The position numbers and the translations under genes are program-made. The notes under the pieces are model-generated. The model was not told the origin of the DNA and searched no databases. It was given only the letters and a program-made list of their open reading frames with translations. Source: Nostocaceae cyanobacterium (lineage in GTDB: Bacteria > Cyanobacteriota > Cyanobacteriia > Cyanobacteriales > Nostocaceae). Taken from it: a DNA stretch of 46,508 nt. Positions 18,761 through 26,543 of the stretch are shown in pieces. Each line of letters begins with the position of its first letter. Within the stretch, counting starts at the first letter, position 1. The DNA lies in contig JASJCY010000063.1 in the NCBI GenBank assembly GCA_030065825.1, positions 1 to 46,508 on the forward strand. The letters run 5' to 3'.

Positions 18761-19304
18761 CTCACATCTTGCAGCAATGTCATTGAGCAACACTAACCCA
18801 CCTTGAAATCAATTTCAAGGCTAACAGTCCAAGTACGTTAAAACTAACAACTTGCACCAATGTCGTTTAACTCACATTCCCACCTTGAAATAAATTTCCA
18901 GGAACCAATAAACCAAGCACGTTAAAACGCGCTCTCATACTTTACGCAGTCTGCTTTATCAGACTTTGTATATAGGTTCCTGGGAATTGATTCCTAGGTG
19001 GTGAGGATACTTAATTGAGAATGGTGCAAGTTATCAGTTAAAACGTACTAAAAGCCTTGCCCAGTCTGATTTATCAGACTTTGTTTATTGGTTCCTTGGA
19101 ATTAATTCCAAGGCAAGAGTTTGGGCTAATTGCATAGGAGTGCAAGTTATCAGTTAACTTACATCTTGCAGCATTCTCAACCTTTGTTAAGAAACCGGAT
19201 TTATAAACCAACTATTAGGGCTTTAACAGTTCATTATTCCCAATAAACCCGGTTTCTGACAGTTAATTAACTCTTGAATAGAATTGGCGATTACAGAATA
19301 AATA
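18761..19304. repeat. Four-palindrome inverted-repeat cluster
   Basis: Four 20-bp palindromes of the type CCTTGRAATNNATTYCAAGG lie at 18801-18820, 18893-18912, 18979-18998 and 19094-19113. Flanking text shows two copies in one orientation (CTTGCACCAATGTCG..., GTACGTTAAAAC) followed by two in the other (TTTATCAGACTTTG, GGTGCAAG). The whole 350 bp can fold on itself. No coding frame is present. A copy of AAACCCGGTTTCTGAC is at about 19245-19260. Confidence 0.8.
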
Positions 19305-19709
19305 TTACAAATTAGTAGAGATAGCCTGCACCGGACAGGTGGGTATACACTGTTCGCAGACGATGCAGCGCGATCGCGTAAATGTCAGCTTAAATGTCTC
19401 TGGATGCAAACTCAAAGCTTCTGTGGGACAGACTCCAGTACATAACCCACAGTGAACGCATACCTCCTCATCAATGATAATTTCCCCCAAGTTCAAGGAA
19501 ACATTAATATGGTGCGATCGCATCCACTCAATGGCTGCATCTAATTCGTCTATATCCCCAGATAATTCTACTACCAGCTTACCAATTTGGTTGGGGGCAA
19601 CTTGGGCACGGATAATGTTAGCAGCGACATTGAAATCTTTTGCCAATCGATAGGTAATTGGTATTTGTACAGCACGTTTGGGAAAAGTAAGGGTAACTCG
19701 TTTTTTCAC
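19305..19709 (-). CDS. NIL-domain ferredoxin, 2x[4Fe-4S]
   Basis: A 134-residue protein. Residues 1-75 form a NIL (ACT-like) domain, known as a small ligand-binding module of methionine ABC transporters. Residues 80-128 carry two complete [4Fe-4S] motifs: Cys84-x2-87-x2-90-x3-94 and Cys115-x2-118-x2-121-x3-125, each ending in Cys-Pro. It probably transfers electrons under control of a small ligand, perhaps methionine or a sulfur metabolite. NIL-ferredoxins are widespread in cyanobacteria and are often linked to homocysteine or sulfide metabolism. It is divergent from txlA. Confidence 0.9.
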   Translation of the reverse strand: MKKRVTLTFPKRAVQIPITYRLAKDFNVAANIIRAQVAPNQIGKLVVELSGDIDELDAAIEWMRSHHINVSLNLGEIIIDEEVCVHCGLCTGVCPTEALSLHPETFKLTFTRSRCIVCEQCIPTCPVQAISTNL

Positions 19710-19902
19710 GGTTGTTAGTAGAAATTAGGGACTGGGGATTGGGGATTGGGGAGAAGGGGAGTTTTATACTTTTGACTTTTGACTTGTAGGGTATTCCTAA
19801 CTGTTCTAGGTTACTGAGAAAACATCTGAGGTGCCCAGAGGGCAAATGAAGAAAGATGTAAACTAAAAATAACAGTGCTTAATAAGTTTTAATAAATCTG
19901 TT

Positions 19903-20493
19903 ATGAGTACGGAATCACCTGTTAATTCTCCAGCAAAGCCGGAATCCAATATGGGGCAGCGTGTGAGAAACTTCTTAATAGCGATAGTAGCCATCACTCT
20001 AACTGTTGCTCTATTTTTGGGGATGCGAACCGAAACCAGTACTGCTTCCCTCTCTCAGCTCGATGAACAATCTACACCCCTAGAACTAGCTACCAGTAAC
20101 GGCAAACCATCTCTTGTGGAATTTTATGCTAATTGGTGTACCGTTTGCCAGAAGATGGCACCGGATATTGCTCAACTAGAACAGCAGTATGCTGACAAAG
20201 TCAATTTTGTGATGCTGAATGTGGATAATACCAAATGGTTACCAGAAATGCTGCGCTATCGCGTTGATGGTATTCCCCATTTTGTATTTTTAGATACAGA
20301 TGGAGAAGCAACAGCCCAAGCGATCGGTGATTTACCCCGAAACATTATGTCAAGTAATTTACAGGCATTAGTTGCTGGTTCACCCATCCCTTATGCCCAA
20401 AGGAGTGGGGAAGTTTCGCAATTTTCCCCACCAACAGGGGTGGGTGGTAGTCAAGATGATCCCCGCAGTCATGGTAGTCAGGTAGTCAATTGA
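19903..20493 (+). CDS. txlA: Thylakoid thioredoxin-like protein TxlA/HCF164
   Basis: A 196-residue membrane-anchored thioredoxin. One transmembrane helix (about 23-41) is followed by a thioredoxin fold on the lumenal side with active site WCTVC (Cys79, Cys82) inside VEFYANWCTVCQKMAPDI, and the cis-Pro loop GIPHFVFLD. The homologue HCF164 passes reducing power into the thylakoid lumen and is needed for cytochrome b6f assembly. The C-terminal 30 residues are Gly/Ser-rich and not conserved. It is monocistronic; the convergent pentapeptide gene ends 15 bp beyond its stop. Confidence 0.92.
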   Translation: MSTESPVNSPAKPESNMGQRVRNFLIAIVAITLTVALFLGMRTETSTASLSQLDEQSTPLELATSNGKPSLVEFYANWCTVCQKMAPDIAQLEQQYADKVNFVMLNVDNTKWLPEMLRYRVDGIPHFVFLDTDGEATAQAIGDLPRNIMSSNLQALVAGSPIPYAQRSGEVSQFSPPTGVGGSQDDPRSHGSQVVN

Positions 20494-20507
20494 ACTTTTT
20501 AATAGTT

Positions 20508-20876
20508 TCAAAACTTCTGCATATTTCTACTGATGGGGTCAAAATTTCGAGAAAATTTGGTACTTTCGTCGTAAATAGCACCAGTTAAATTAGCTCCGTA
20601 CAGCTTTGTATATTGGAGTTTAGCTCCCCGTAAATTAGCGTGGTTGAGCTGAGCTCCACTCAAGTTAGCTCTGGTTAAATTGGCTTTGGCAAGGTTTGCA
20701 CCACTTAAGTTAGCTCCCCAGAGTTTAGCTTTGGCTAAATTAGCTCCAGTCAAGTCTGCTCCCCAGAGATTTATCCCCACAAGATTAGCTCCAATCAACT
20801 TCAATCTGGATAGGTTCTCACCGGTAAAGTCTCTATGTCCATCAGCATAAAGCCGTTTTAGTTCATCAGCATCCAT
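20508..20876 (-). CDS. Pentapeptide-repeat protein
   Basis: A 122-residue protein. Residues 20-105 are about 16 pentapeptide repeats of the A(N/D)LxX type (for example GANLVGINLWGADLTGANLA), which form a right-handed quadrilateral beta-helix. The N-terminus (MDADELKRLYADGHRDF) is the helical cap seen in many cyanobacterial members. There is no signal peptide. The specific role is unknown; the family is very abundant in cyanobacteria. The stop lies 15 bp from the convergent txlA. Confidence 0.92.
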   Translation of the reverse strand: MDADELKRLYADGHRDFTGENLSRLKLIGANLVGINLWGADLTGANLAKAKLWGANLSGANLAKANLTRANLSGAQLNHANLRGAKLQYTKLYGANLTGAIYDESTKFSRNFDPISRNMQKF

Positions 20877-21168
20877 TACAATTCTTAACTTAATTGGTAA
20901 TCTACGAGGTTATCCCCATATAGTTCCATATCACTAGTTCAATTAGTGACTTTAATACCAAATTATCAGGTCTTGTTGAACAAATAAATGTAATTAATTT
21001 TTATTATGACTATGAAGTTTTAAATATTAATTATTTTATGAAAATTTTATACAATTATCATCCATATTTCAAAAAAAATATAGGAAATCGTTGAATTATC
21101 AGTATAAACTCTGAATAGAAAAAAATATTTTCAACTGATTCAGTGTGTTATCCAGGGCTGTAGATATC

Positions 21169-21384
21169 ATGAATTCAAAACAATTTGAAGAAATAATCAA
21201 TGCAATTTTTGCCAGAAAATATTCATGGGCTTGTGTTTTAATTCTCCGCGTTCATGGTTATGATCCTTTACAGTATATTCCTTATCGTACCTACATTCGG
21301 TTGTTGAAAGAAAATCACCAGTGTCAGGGTAGAAAAAAAGATAATAATCAAAGTTTAAAAGTTCAAGATATCAACTCCCATTAA
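21169..21384 (+). CDS. HetP-family protein
   Basis: A 71-residue HetP-like protein. The diagnostic block is [20 protein letters not shown] followed by [13 protein letters not shown], which is close to the N-terminal domain of HetP and its homologues. HetP-family proteins set the timing and commitment of heterocyst differentiation in Anabaena. This protein has only the core domain plus a short basic tail. The start is taken as ATG 21169; an in-frame GTG at 21145 would add eight residues unlike the family. A long AT-rich leader precedes it. Its presence supports a heterocyst-forming host, though HetP-like genes also occur outside that group. Confidence 0.85.
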   Translation: MNSKQFEEIINAIFARKYSWACVLILRVHGYDPLQYIPYRTYIRLLKENHQCQGRKKDNNQSLKVQDINSH

Positions 21385-21627
21385 ATTAATCATCAGTAAA
21401 TAAAAAGTAAGAAAAATTGAATTTTCAAATTGGAAGATAAAGCTAATAGGTTGTTTAAAAATTCTGTGTTAATCATCGGTTGTAGGGAATATAGGGAAAT
21501 TAGGACGGGCAAGGATGCCCGTACCACAAGAACCGCCATAGTGTAAAATTAAATATAAATCTTTTTAGGGTGCATTGTGTTTATGCTCAGGCACCCTAAA
21601 TTTTAAGTATGTTTAGATTCAGCTTAA

Positions 21628-22227
21628 ATGAGTGCAAGCGTTACCTCGAAAACTCGGAAGTTACCAACCCAAGCATTAGGAGCAAAAATTTTCCACTGGT
21701 TGAATATCATTAGCCTGTTTATTATGCTTACTAGTGGACTACAAATTTATAACGCCAATCCTGTTTTTGGGGGACGATCTGGTTGGCATATTCCCCCTAT
21801 ATTTACCTTAGGGGGTTGGCTTGCTGGGGGACGACATTGGCATTTTGCAGCAATGTGGATTTTTTCTGTTAATCTTTTGTGGTATGGATTGTATGTGTTT
21901 ATTACCCGTCGCTGGCGACATCGATTTGTTGCTGTCAATGATTTAAAAGCACTACAAAAAAGTCACAATTCTAAGCGTCTAATTTATGCCTGGCATCGCA
22001 TTATATATACTAGCATTATTCCCATCATGTTGTTGGCAATATTCACTGGTATAGGCATGTATAAACCTGCTCAATTGTCTTGGATAGTCGATATCTTTGG
22101 CAGTTGGCAAGCACTCAGAATTGTTCATTTTTCCTCAGTTCCTATAGTAATATTATTTGCTATTCTTCACTTTTGGTTGGGGAAAAAAGCTGGTGGAGAA
22201 AAGCTCACTGAATCTATGTTTTGGTAA
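21628..22227 (+). CDS. Membrane cytochrome b (cytochrome b561/hydrogenase type)
   Basis: A 199-residue protein with four to five hydrophobic helices and paired histidines placed for haem b ligation: GAKIFHWLNIISLFIMLTSG, RHWHFAAMWIF, YAWHRIIYTSIIPIMLL and RIVHFSSVPIVILFAILHFW. The layout is that of diheme cytochrome b subunits of formate dehydrogenase, Ni-Fe hydrogenase and thiosulfate reductase. The molybdopterin oxidoreductase gene starts 54 bp downstream on the same strand, so this subunit probably links that enzyme to the quinone pool. Confidence 0.87.
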   Translation: MSASVTSKTRKLPTQALGAKIFHWLNIISLFIMLTSGLQIYNANPVFGGRSGWHIPPIFTLGGWLAGGRHWHFAAMWIFSVNLLWYGLYVFITRRWRHRFVAVNDLKALQKSHNSKRLIYAWHRIIYTSIIPIMLLAIFTGIGMYKPAQLSWIVDIFGSWQALRIVHFSSVPIVILFAILHFWLGKKAGGEKLTESMFW

Positions 22228-22281
22228 GAAAATGTAAAAATTAAAAATTAAACATTAAAATCTCAAATCTCAAATTGAACA

Positions 22282-23004
22282 ATGGGTATAATTCGCATAT
22301 CTCATCCCCAAATAACACGCCGTCAATTTTTACAAATCTCTGGATTATCAAGCATTGGTTTGTTTTTAAATGGTTGTGGTGTACCAATTTTTGAAGATGT
22401 AGTAGGCAAGGTTTCCCAACCCCTAAATGAAAAAGTTGGAGCCTTATTATTGAAGCCACAAACCCCTGTTCCGGAATTTTCCCCGGCTGATATTCAACCA
22501 GATAAATTGATAGTCAATACCTTTAGATATACTCCTATTATTGACCAAGCAAAGTATCGTTTAATTGTTGACGGTGAGGTTAATAATCCTCTTAGTTTCA
22601 GTATGTCAGACTTAAAGGCTTTGCCCTTAACTTCTATGATTATTCGTCATGTTTGCGTGGAAGGTTGGGCAGCAATTGTGCAATGGGCTGGAATTAGACT
22701 ACGGGATATTGTAGCCCTTACTCAACCTAAACAGGATATCCGCTATGTTTATTTTCAATCAGCGGATGGATATTATTCTAGTTGGGATATTGCATCTGCT
22801 TTGCATCCCCAAACTTTATTAGCTTATCAAAAAAATGGTGAACCTTTACCAGTAGATAATGGTGCCCCTTTGCGTTTAGCTTCTCCAATTAAACTTGGTT
22901 ATAAACAAAGTAAATGGATAACTCGAATTACATTGGTTAGTAATTTGTTGGATACCAAAGGCTATTGGGAGGATCAAGGTTATGAATGGTTTGCTGGAAT
23001 TTAG
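22282..23004 (+). CDS. Sulfite-oxidase-fold molybdopterin oxidoreductase
   Basis: A 240-residue protein. It has a Tat motif (TRRQFLQISG, Arg13-Arg14) and a plausible lipobox (LNGC, Cys32), so it may be an exported lipoprotein. The fold is that of the sulfite oxidase/MsrP family; Cys125 in IIRHVCVEGWA is the expected Mo ligand, and IKLGYKQSKWITRITLV is the typical C-terminal strand. No dimerisation domain is present, so it is the short MsrP-like form. With the cytochrome b just upstream it resembles the MsrPQ pair (repair of oxidised methionine), but the membrane partner is not an MsrQ protein. The substrate is unknown. Confidence 0.88.
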   Translation: MGIIRISHPQITRRQFLQISGLSSIGLFLNGCGVPIFEDVVGKVSQPLNEKVGALLLKPQTPVPEFSPADIQPDKLIVNTFRYTPIIDQAKYRLIVDGEVNNPLSFSMSDLKALPLTSMIIRHVCVEGWAAIVQWAGIRLRDIVALTQPKQDIRYVYFQSADGYYSSWDIASALHPQTLLAYQKNGEPLPVDNGAPLRLASPIKLGYKQSKWITRITLVSNLLDTKGYWEDQGYEWFAGI

Positions 23005-23007
23005 TAA

Positions 23008-23508
23008 TTAATTATTGGTTTCTTGATTGGTTTCTTGAATCACTAACACAGAACAAGGTGCATGATGAATAACATAATTACTAACACTTCCTAAGACAAT
23101 TTCTGCAAGCTGATTGTGACCTCTACGACCGATTATAATTAAATTAGCTCCCCAAGTCTGAGCTTGTTGACAAATCTGTTTTCCTGGCACTCCAATTTTG
23201 TGAGCTAATTCTATAGGAATTTGTTTGAAATTTGCCTGTTGATAGTAATTTTCCAACTTGTTTTCTACTTTGGCAATTTCTTGTTGCAGCCGTTTTTTTT
23301 GGTGTCTGGCAAAAGTACCATATAAATCAACATCTCCTACGGTAGCAATGCCAAGAAAGGGCTTATCCTCTACTTTTGTATCCGAATTAATACAGTGAAA
23401 CACCATCAATTTGCTTCTTTCTGTTTGAGCTAGATCAAGTGCTTTTGTAAACACTATTGAAGCTTGGGGTGAGTCATCTATGGCAACAAGAATTTTGTTA
23501 AAAATCAT
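23008..23508 (-). CDS. Universal stress protein (UspA family)
   Basis: A 166-residue single-domain Usp. It begins MIFNKILVAIDDSPQASIVF and carries the ATP-binding motif GRRGHNQLAEIVLGSV, which fits G-x2-G-x9-G-[ST]. It is therefore probably an ATP-binding member. The start is placed at ATG 23508, where the conserved first strand begins; a GTG eight codons upstream is unlikely. The stop is 3 bp from that of the convergent molybdoenzyme gene. The target process is unknown. Confidence 0.9.
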   Translation of the reverse strand: MIFNKILVAIDDSPQASIVFTKALDLAQTERSKLMVFHCINSDTKVEDKPFLGIATVGDVDLYGTFARHQKKRLQQEIAKVENKLENYYQQANFKQIPIELAHKIGVPGKQICQQAQTWGANLIIIGRRGHNQLAEIVLGSVSNYVIHHAPCSVLVIQETNQETNN

Positions 23509-23629
23509 AATTTTATACAACCTATTACTCACATAGTATTAAGTTAGATTCATTCGTTTCTAGACTATGTTTGGAAACGCATTTTGAGCCGGTACTGCCT
23601 ATTATTAAGTCAGGAGGCAGCAGCCCCCT

Positions 23630-23765
23630 AAAATTCATTACAAGGTAAAATCTTGTAACGAGAGAAATATGGAGGCAGAGCCTCTCTAAAATTCATTACA
23701 AGGTAAAACCTTGTAACGAGAGATTACCCATTACCAATTACCAATTACCAATTACCAATTACCAA
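23630..23765. repeat. ATTACAAGGTAAAA direct repeat plus ACCAATT heptamers
   Basis: Two copies of AAAATTCATTACAAGGTAAA ending CTTGTAACGAGAG are separated by AAATATGGAGGCAGAGCC. They belong to the palindrome family seen at 16240-16552. Tandem ACCAATT heptamers (23727-23765) run up to the CBS-CP12 stop. Confidence 0.8.
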
Positions 23766-23773
23766 AATGATTT

Positions 23774-24400
23774 TTAGCCACTGCACCAAGTATCAAACAT
23801 ACGCACATCTCTTGCTTCTGGATACTCGTCGCAGAATTCATCAAAGGCTGTTTTTAAAACCCTCTCAGCACGTTGATGTGCCAGTTCAGATTGCAATTCA
23901 TCAACCGCATCCCAAGCAGCAGCACAATCTTCTGAACGAATACCTTTATGATCGCAGACAGTACGCGCTTTGCGAATTTCTTCCTGTAACTGTTGTTCGA
24001 GGATAACTGTCCGGGGTTTTTCCAGGAAGTTACTCCTAGCCAGAATATCGTCTAGGGAAATTATACCTAATAAAGTACCTTGGATAACAGGCGCTCGCAG
24101 CAGGTGATGATCGGCAAATAACCGTGCTACGTATTCTACTGCTAGATCGGGATTAACCACAATACAGGGTTTGGTCATTACTTCATAAACGCGCACCTGA
24201 TTGGGATCTTTGCCATAGGCAATTACTTTGTATACGATATCGCTTTCGGTGATAATGCCATAAGCGTCCTGTGGGTGGCGACGATCTACAATTAAAGCTT
24301 GCCAATCCCTTGCCTTCATTAGCCTAACCGCTTCAGCTACCGTTGCCGAACTGCGAATAGTGGCGACATCTTTTGTCATAATATCCGCTGCTGTAAGCAT
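23774..24400 (-). CDS. CBS-CP12 fusion protein
   Basis: A 208-residue protein. Two CBS domains (about 4-62 and 70-125; TAADIMTKDVATI, YEVMTKPCIVVNPDL) form an adenosine-nucleotide-binding Bateman module. A helical linker leads to a CP12-like tail (about 147-206) with the core AAAWDAVDELQ (161-170 region), the N-terminal cysteine pair Cys149/Cys159 and the end CDEYPEARDVRMFD. CP12 holds GAPDH and phosphoribulokinase in an inactive dark complex. Here the second cysteine of the C-terminal pair is Val199 and Cys206 lies just beyond. The start is ATG 24400, six bases after GGGAGG. It plausibly couples adenylate level to Calvin-cycle or redox targets. Confidence 0.9.
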   Translation of the reverse strand: MLTAADIMTKDVATIRSSATVAEAVRLMKARDWQALIVDRRHPQDAYGIITESDIVYKVIAYGKDPNQVRVYEVMTKPCIVVNPDLAVEYVARLFADHHLLRAPVIQGTLLGIISLDDILARSNFLEKPRTVILEQQLQEEIRKARTVCDHKGIRSEDCAAAWDAVDELQSELAHQRAERVLKTAFDEFCDEYPEARDVRMFDTWCSG

Positions 24401-24820
24401 GATCAACCTCCCACATAATCTTCACAATGCCATTTCCACCACTAGCCCTTTGTTGAGCAATTTGGGCATGGTTGTTATGATTTTCACCCCCTACATTCTT
24501 TATAGATCAAGATTTTGAGGAACTTGTGAGGATGGAGCCAGATTTAATTAAAAAAAACTGATTTTATGTTCACAAATCACTCCCAGGATAGATGTAGATA
24601 ATACATATTAATAATAGTTCCCTCTCATAGTAATTATTGCCTATTATCTAATCCTCTATTTTGAAGACAAAATTCCTGGAATTCAGTCGAGAAAATTAGT
24701 CTTGAATTATTGACTTTTTAGTTGTGATAGCAAAATATAAAAGCAGGACTTTAATTTTAAGAGTTGATATTGTCCAAGGAAATTTAACTATCAAGTTTAG
24801 TGAAATTAAGAGGGGGCTAA
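24401..24820. other. Intergenic region upstream of the peptide locus
   Basis: AT-rich, without repeats or a convincing gene. It lies between the divergent CBS-CP12 gene and the first precursor gene, so it should hold both promoters. Confidence 0.5.
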
Positions 24821-25066
24821 ATGGCTAAAATTACTGTAGCCGATTTATATCCTATTGATTCTGTAACATTTTTGGAGGAATTATCTCATGAGAAAACAAC
24901 AACTATTGTTGGTGGTTATCTAAGTCGATGGCAATTAGAAAATTTAGACCGAAAGTTTGATGATTTAAGCTATCGACAATACAGCCTATTCCGGAAAATG
25001 TCTCATAATATCGATCAGAAAATGTATAATGAAATAATGTCCTGGGATTTCCCTAATTATATGTAA
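24821..25066 (+). CDS. Double-glycine precursor peptide 1
   Basis: An 81-residue candidate precursor. The leader begins MAKITVADLYPIDSVTFLEE and ends TTTIVGG, with the Gly31-Gly32 pair expected for C39-peptidase cleavage. The predicted core (33-81) is 49 residues, highly charged, with several Ser and Tyr and no Cys. It is the most divergent of the three precursors and lacks the ELFxDSESFL block of precursor 2, although MAxI(K/T)(I/V)xDL is shared by all. GAGGGGG lies 6 bp before the ATG. It is separated by 770 bp of repeats from precursor 2. The assignment rests on leader pattern and context. Confidence 0.65.
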   Translation: MAKITVADLYPIDSVTFLEELSHEKTTTIVGGYLSRWQLENLDRKFDDLSYRQYSLFRKMSHNIDQKMYNEIMSWDFPNYM

Positions 25067-25835
25067 AATATTCAGCATAATCTTGTCGATTTTTATTGTG
25101 CGTCCAATGTATATTGTGGCGCATATTTTTGATTTTATAAAGCTAAGATATATAACCTATTATACCGATTGAAAAACATCATTTAACCTGTTGCTAGGAA
25201 AGGGGTAGGTGCGGGGTAACCCGGGTGTAGGGGCGGGGTAACCCCGCCCCTACTAATTGGTATTATATAGAGTTATTTCTAATCAATTTGAATACAAAAA
25301 TATTAGGGTTAGGGTTACCCATAACTTATTATTTATAAACACAATATTAAATATTTTCTAGTAAATTAGAATTTGTGTTATGAGTCATATCTTGCACCAT
25401 TTTCAACAAGCACGGAGAAAGCGAGGCAGCGCGTTGCGGAGCCAGTCACGTGCGCGGGTTCCCCGCGTTGAGTGAACTGGCGTTGGGGTTCCCCCCGTTA
25501 TAGCGACTGCCGGGGTTTATCAACGAAAAATTAGGGTTTTGGCAACTCAATATTTGCAATAAACCCGGTTTCTGACCCTGATGCAAGATGTGTGATAAGG
25601 CTTCTATTTTTAGAGATGACATAGAAGAGGATGCATTATACTTTGCAAGAAAACAGCCTAGTTAATCTTGAGATTTAAAAGACATAACTCCTGATTTTTG
25701 GTCTACAAAAGTATTGATTTCTAGTTGATTTTTCCAATTGATTCACACAATAATTGAGTTAACGGATAAGCGATTCAAGCTTAACCAAACGGCAGATTAA
25801 ACTTACTAACAACCACTTTTAGAGGAGAAGTAAGA
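25067..25835. repeat. Repeat-filled spacer with nested dispersed elements
   Basis: 25227-25253 is a perfect 12-bp-stem palindrome (GTAGGGGCGGGG/CCCCGCCCCTAC). 25385-25595 has terminal inverted repeats (TCATATCTTGCACCAT and ATGCAAGATGTGTGA) around an AAACCCGGTTTCT core. Inside it, 25426-25492 is a second repeat (GCAGCGCGTTGCGGAGCC...GAGTGAACTGGCGTTGGGGT) with a copy at 46432-46495. No gene is visible. Confidence 0.75.
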
Positions 25836-26057
25836 ATGGCTAACATTAAAATTTCCGAACTGCGTCCTTCTGGTTTTGAATTATTTCAAGATTCTGAAAG
25901 CTTCCTCAACGACATGAACGAAATGGATACTATGTCCATTCATGGTGGTGAAGGCTATGGATTCTCCAAATATTTACAATATGGTATCGGTGGTTTCGCT
26001 ATCAATAATGTAGTATCTATCTACAGCAAGTTCAGCCGTTATGGTGGTTATCATTGA
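25836..26057 (+). CDS. Double-glycine precursor peptide 2
   Basis: A 73-residue precursor with a textbook cyanobacterial double-glycine leader: MANIKISELRPSGFELFQDS, ESFLNDMNEMDTMSIHGG (Gly37-Gly38). The core (39-73) is 35 residues, rich in Gly and Tyr with four Ser (at FSK, VVS, YSK and FSR) and no Cys. A strong ribosome-binding site, GAGGAG, precedes the ATG by 8 bp, which suggests high expression. The aromatic and glycine-rich core with no cysteine is unlike lanthipeptides. It is probably cleaved by the C39 domain of the exporter encoded at 32880-35939. Confidence 0.8.
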   Translation: MANIKISELRPSGFELFQDSESFLNDMNEMDTMSIHGGEGYGFSKYLQYGIGGFAINNVVSIYSKFSRYGGYH

Positions 26058-26212
26058 TAATTTGTAGGTAATCGCTGAGCAATTTTGCTGATGATTACCA
26101 AGCAATGATTTTGGAGTGAAGTCATCTAGGGTGCTGAGCAGAATTAAGATATTTTTAGCTTAATTCTGCTCATATTTACCAATTTAGTCATGATTATTTT
26201 GCTAGACAATCA

Positions 26213-26419
26213 ATGGCTATTATTAAAATTGATGACTTAAATAATTTTGATGATGAAAAAAATACTGTATCGGGAAGTTTTCTCAAGGATTTGCAAACTA
26301 AAGATTCTCGATTAGTATATGGTGGAAAGGGTAACGATTTTTCTTTGTTACTCAATTATACTTTCGCTGGATTAGCAATCCATAGCATTAGAAGAATTGC
26401 TGATTCATTTATGGAATAA
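26213..26419 (+). CDS. Double-glycine precursor peptide 3
   Basis: A 68-residue precursor. The leader (MAIIKIDDLNN...SGSFLKDLQTKDSRLVYGG) shares the MAxIKIxxL start, SFLxDL and GG (37-38) with precursor 2. The core (39-68) is 30 residues, amphipathic, with three Ser and one Thr (FSL, YTF, HSI, DSF) and no Cys. It shares the pattern (G)F/L-A-I-x-x-(V/I) with precursor 2 (GGFAINNVV against AGLAIHSIR). The kinase gene starts 124 bp downstream on the same strand. The ribosome-binding site is weak. Confidence 0.75.
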   Translation: MAIIKIDDLNNFDDEKNTVSGSFLKDLQTKDSRLVYGGKGNDFSLLLNYTFAGLAIHSIRRIADSFME

Positions 26420-26543
26420 AATTTATCCCTGCGTAGATACTCAAGTGTTATTTAAAAAAATATTTGTGGGCAGCATTAGGGCGCTTCTATAATTTTTGAT
26501 GCCAACAAATACTTGTAAATAAACTAGAAAAGTATCTGGAAAA

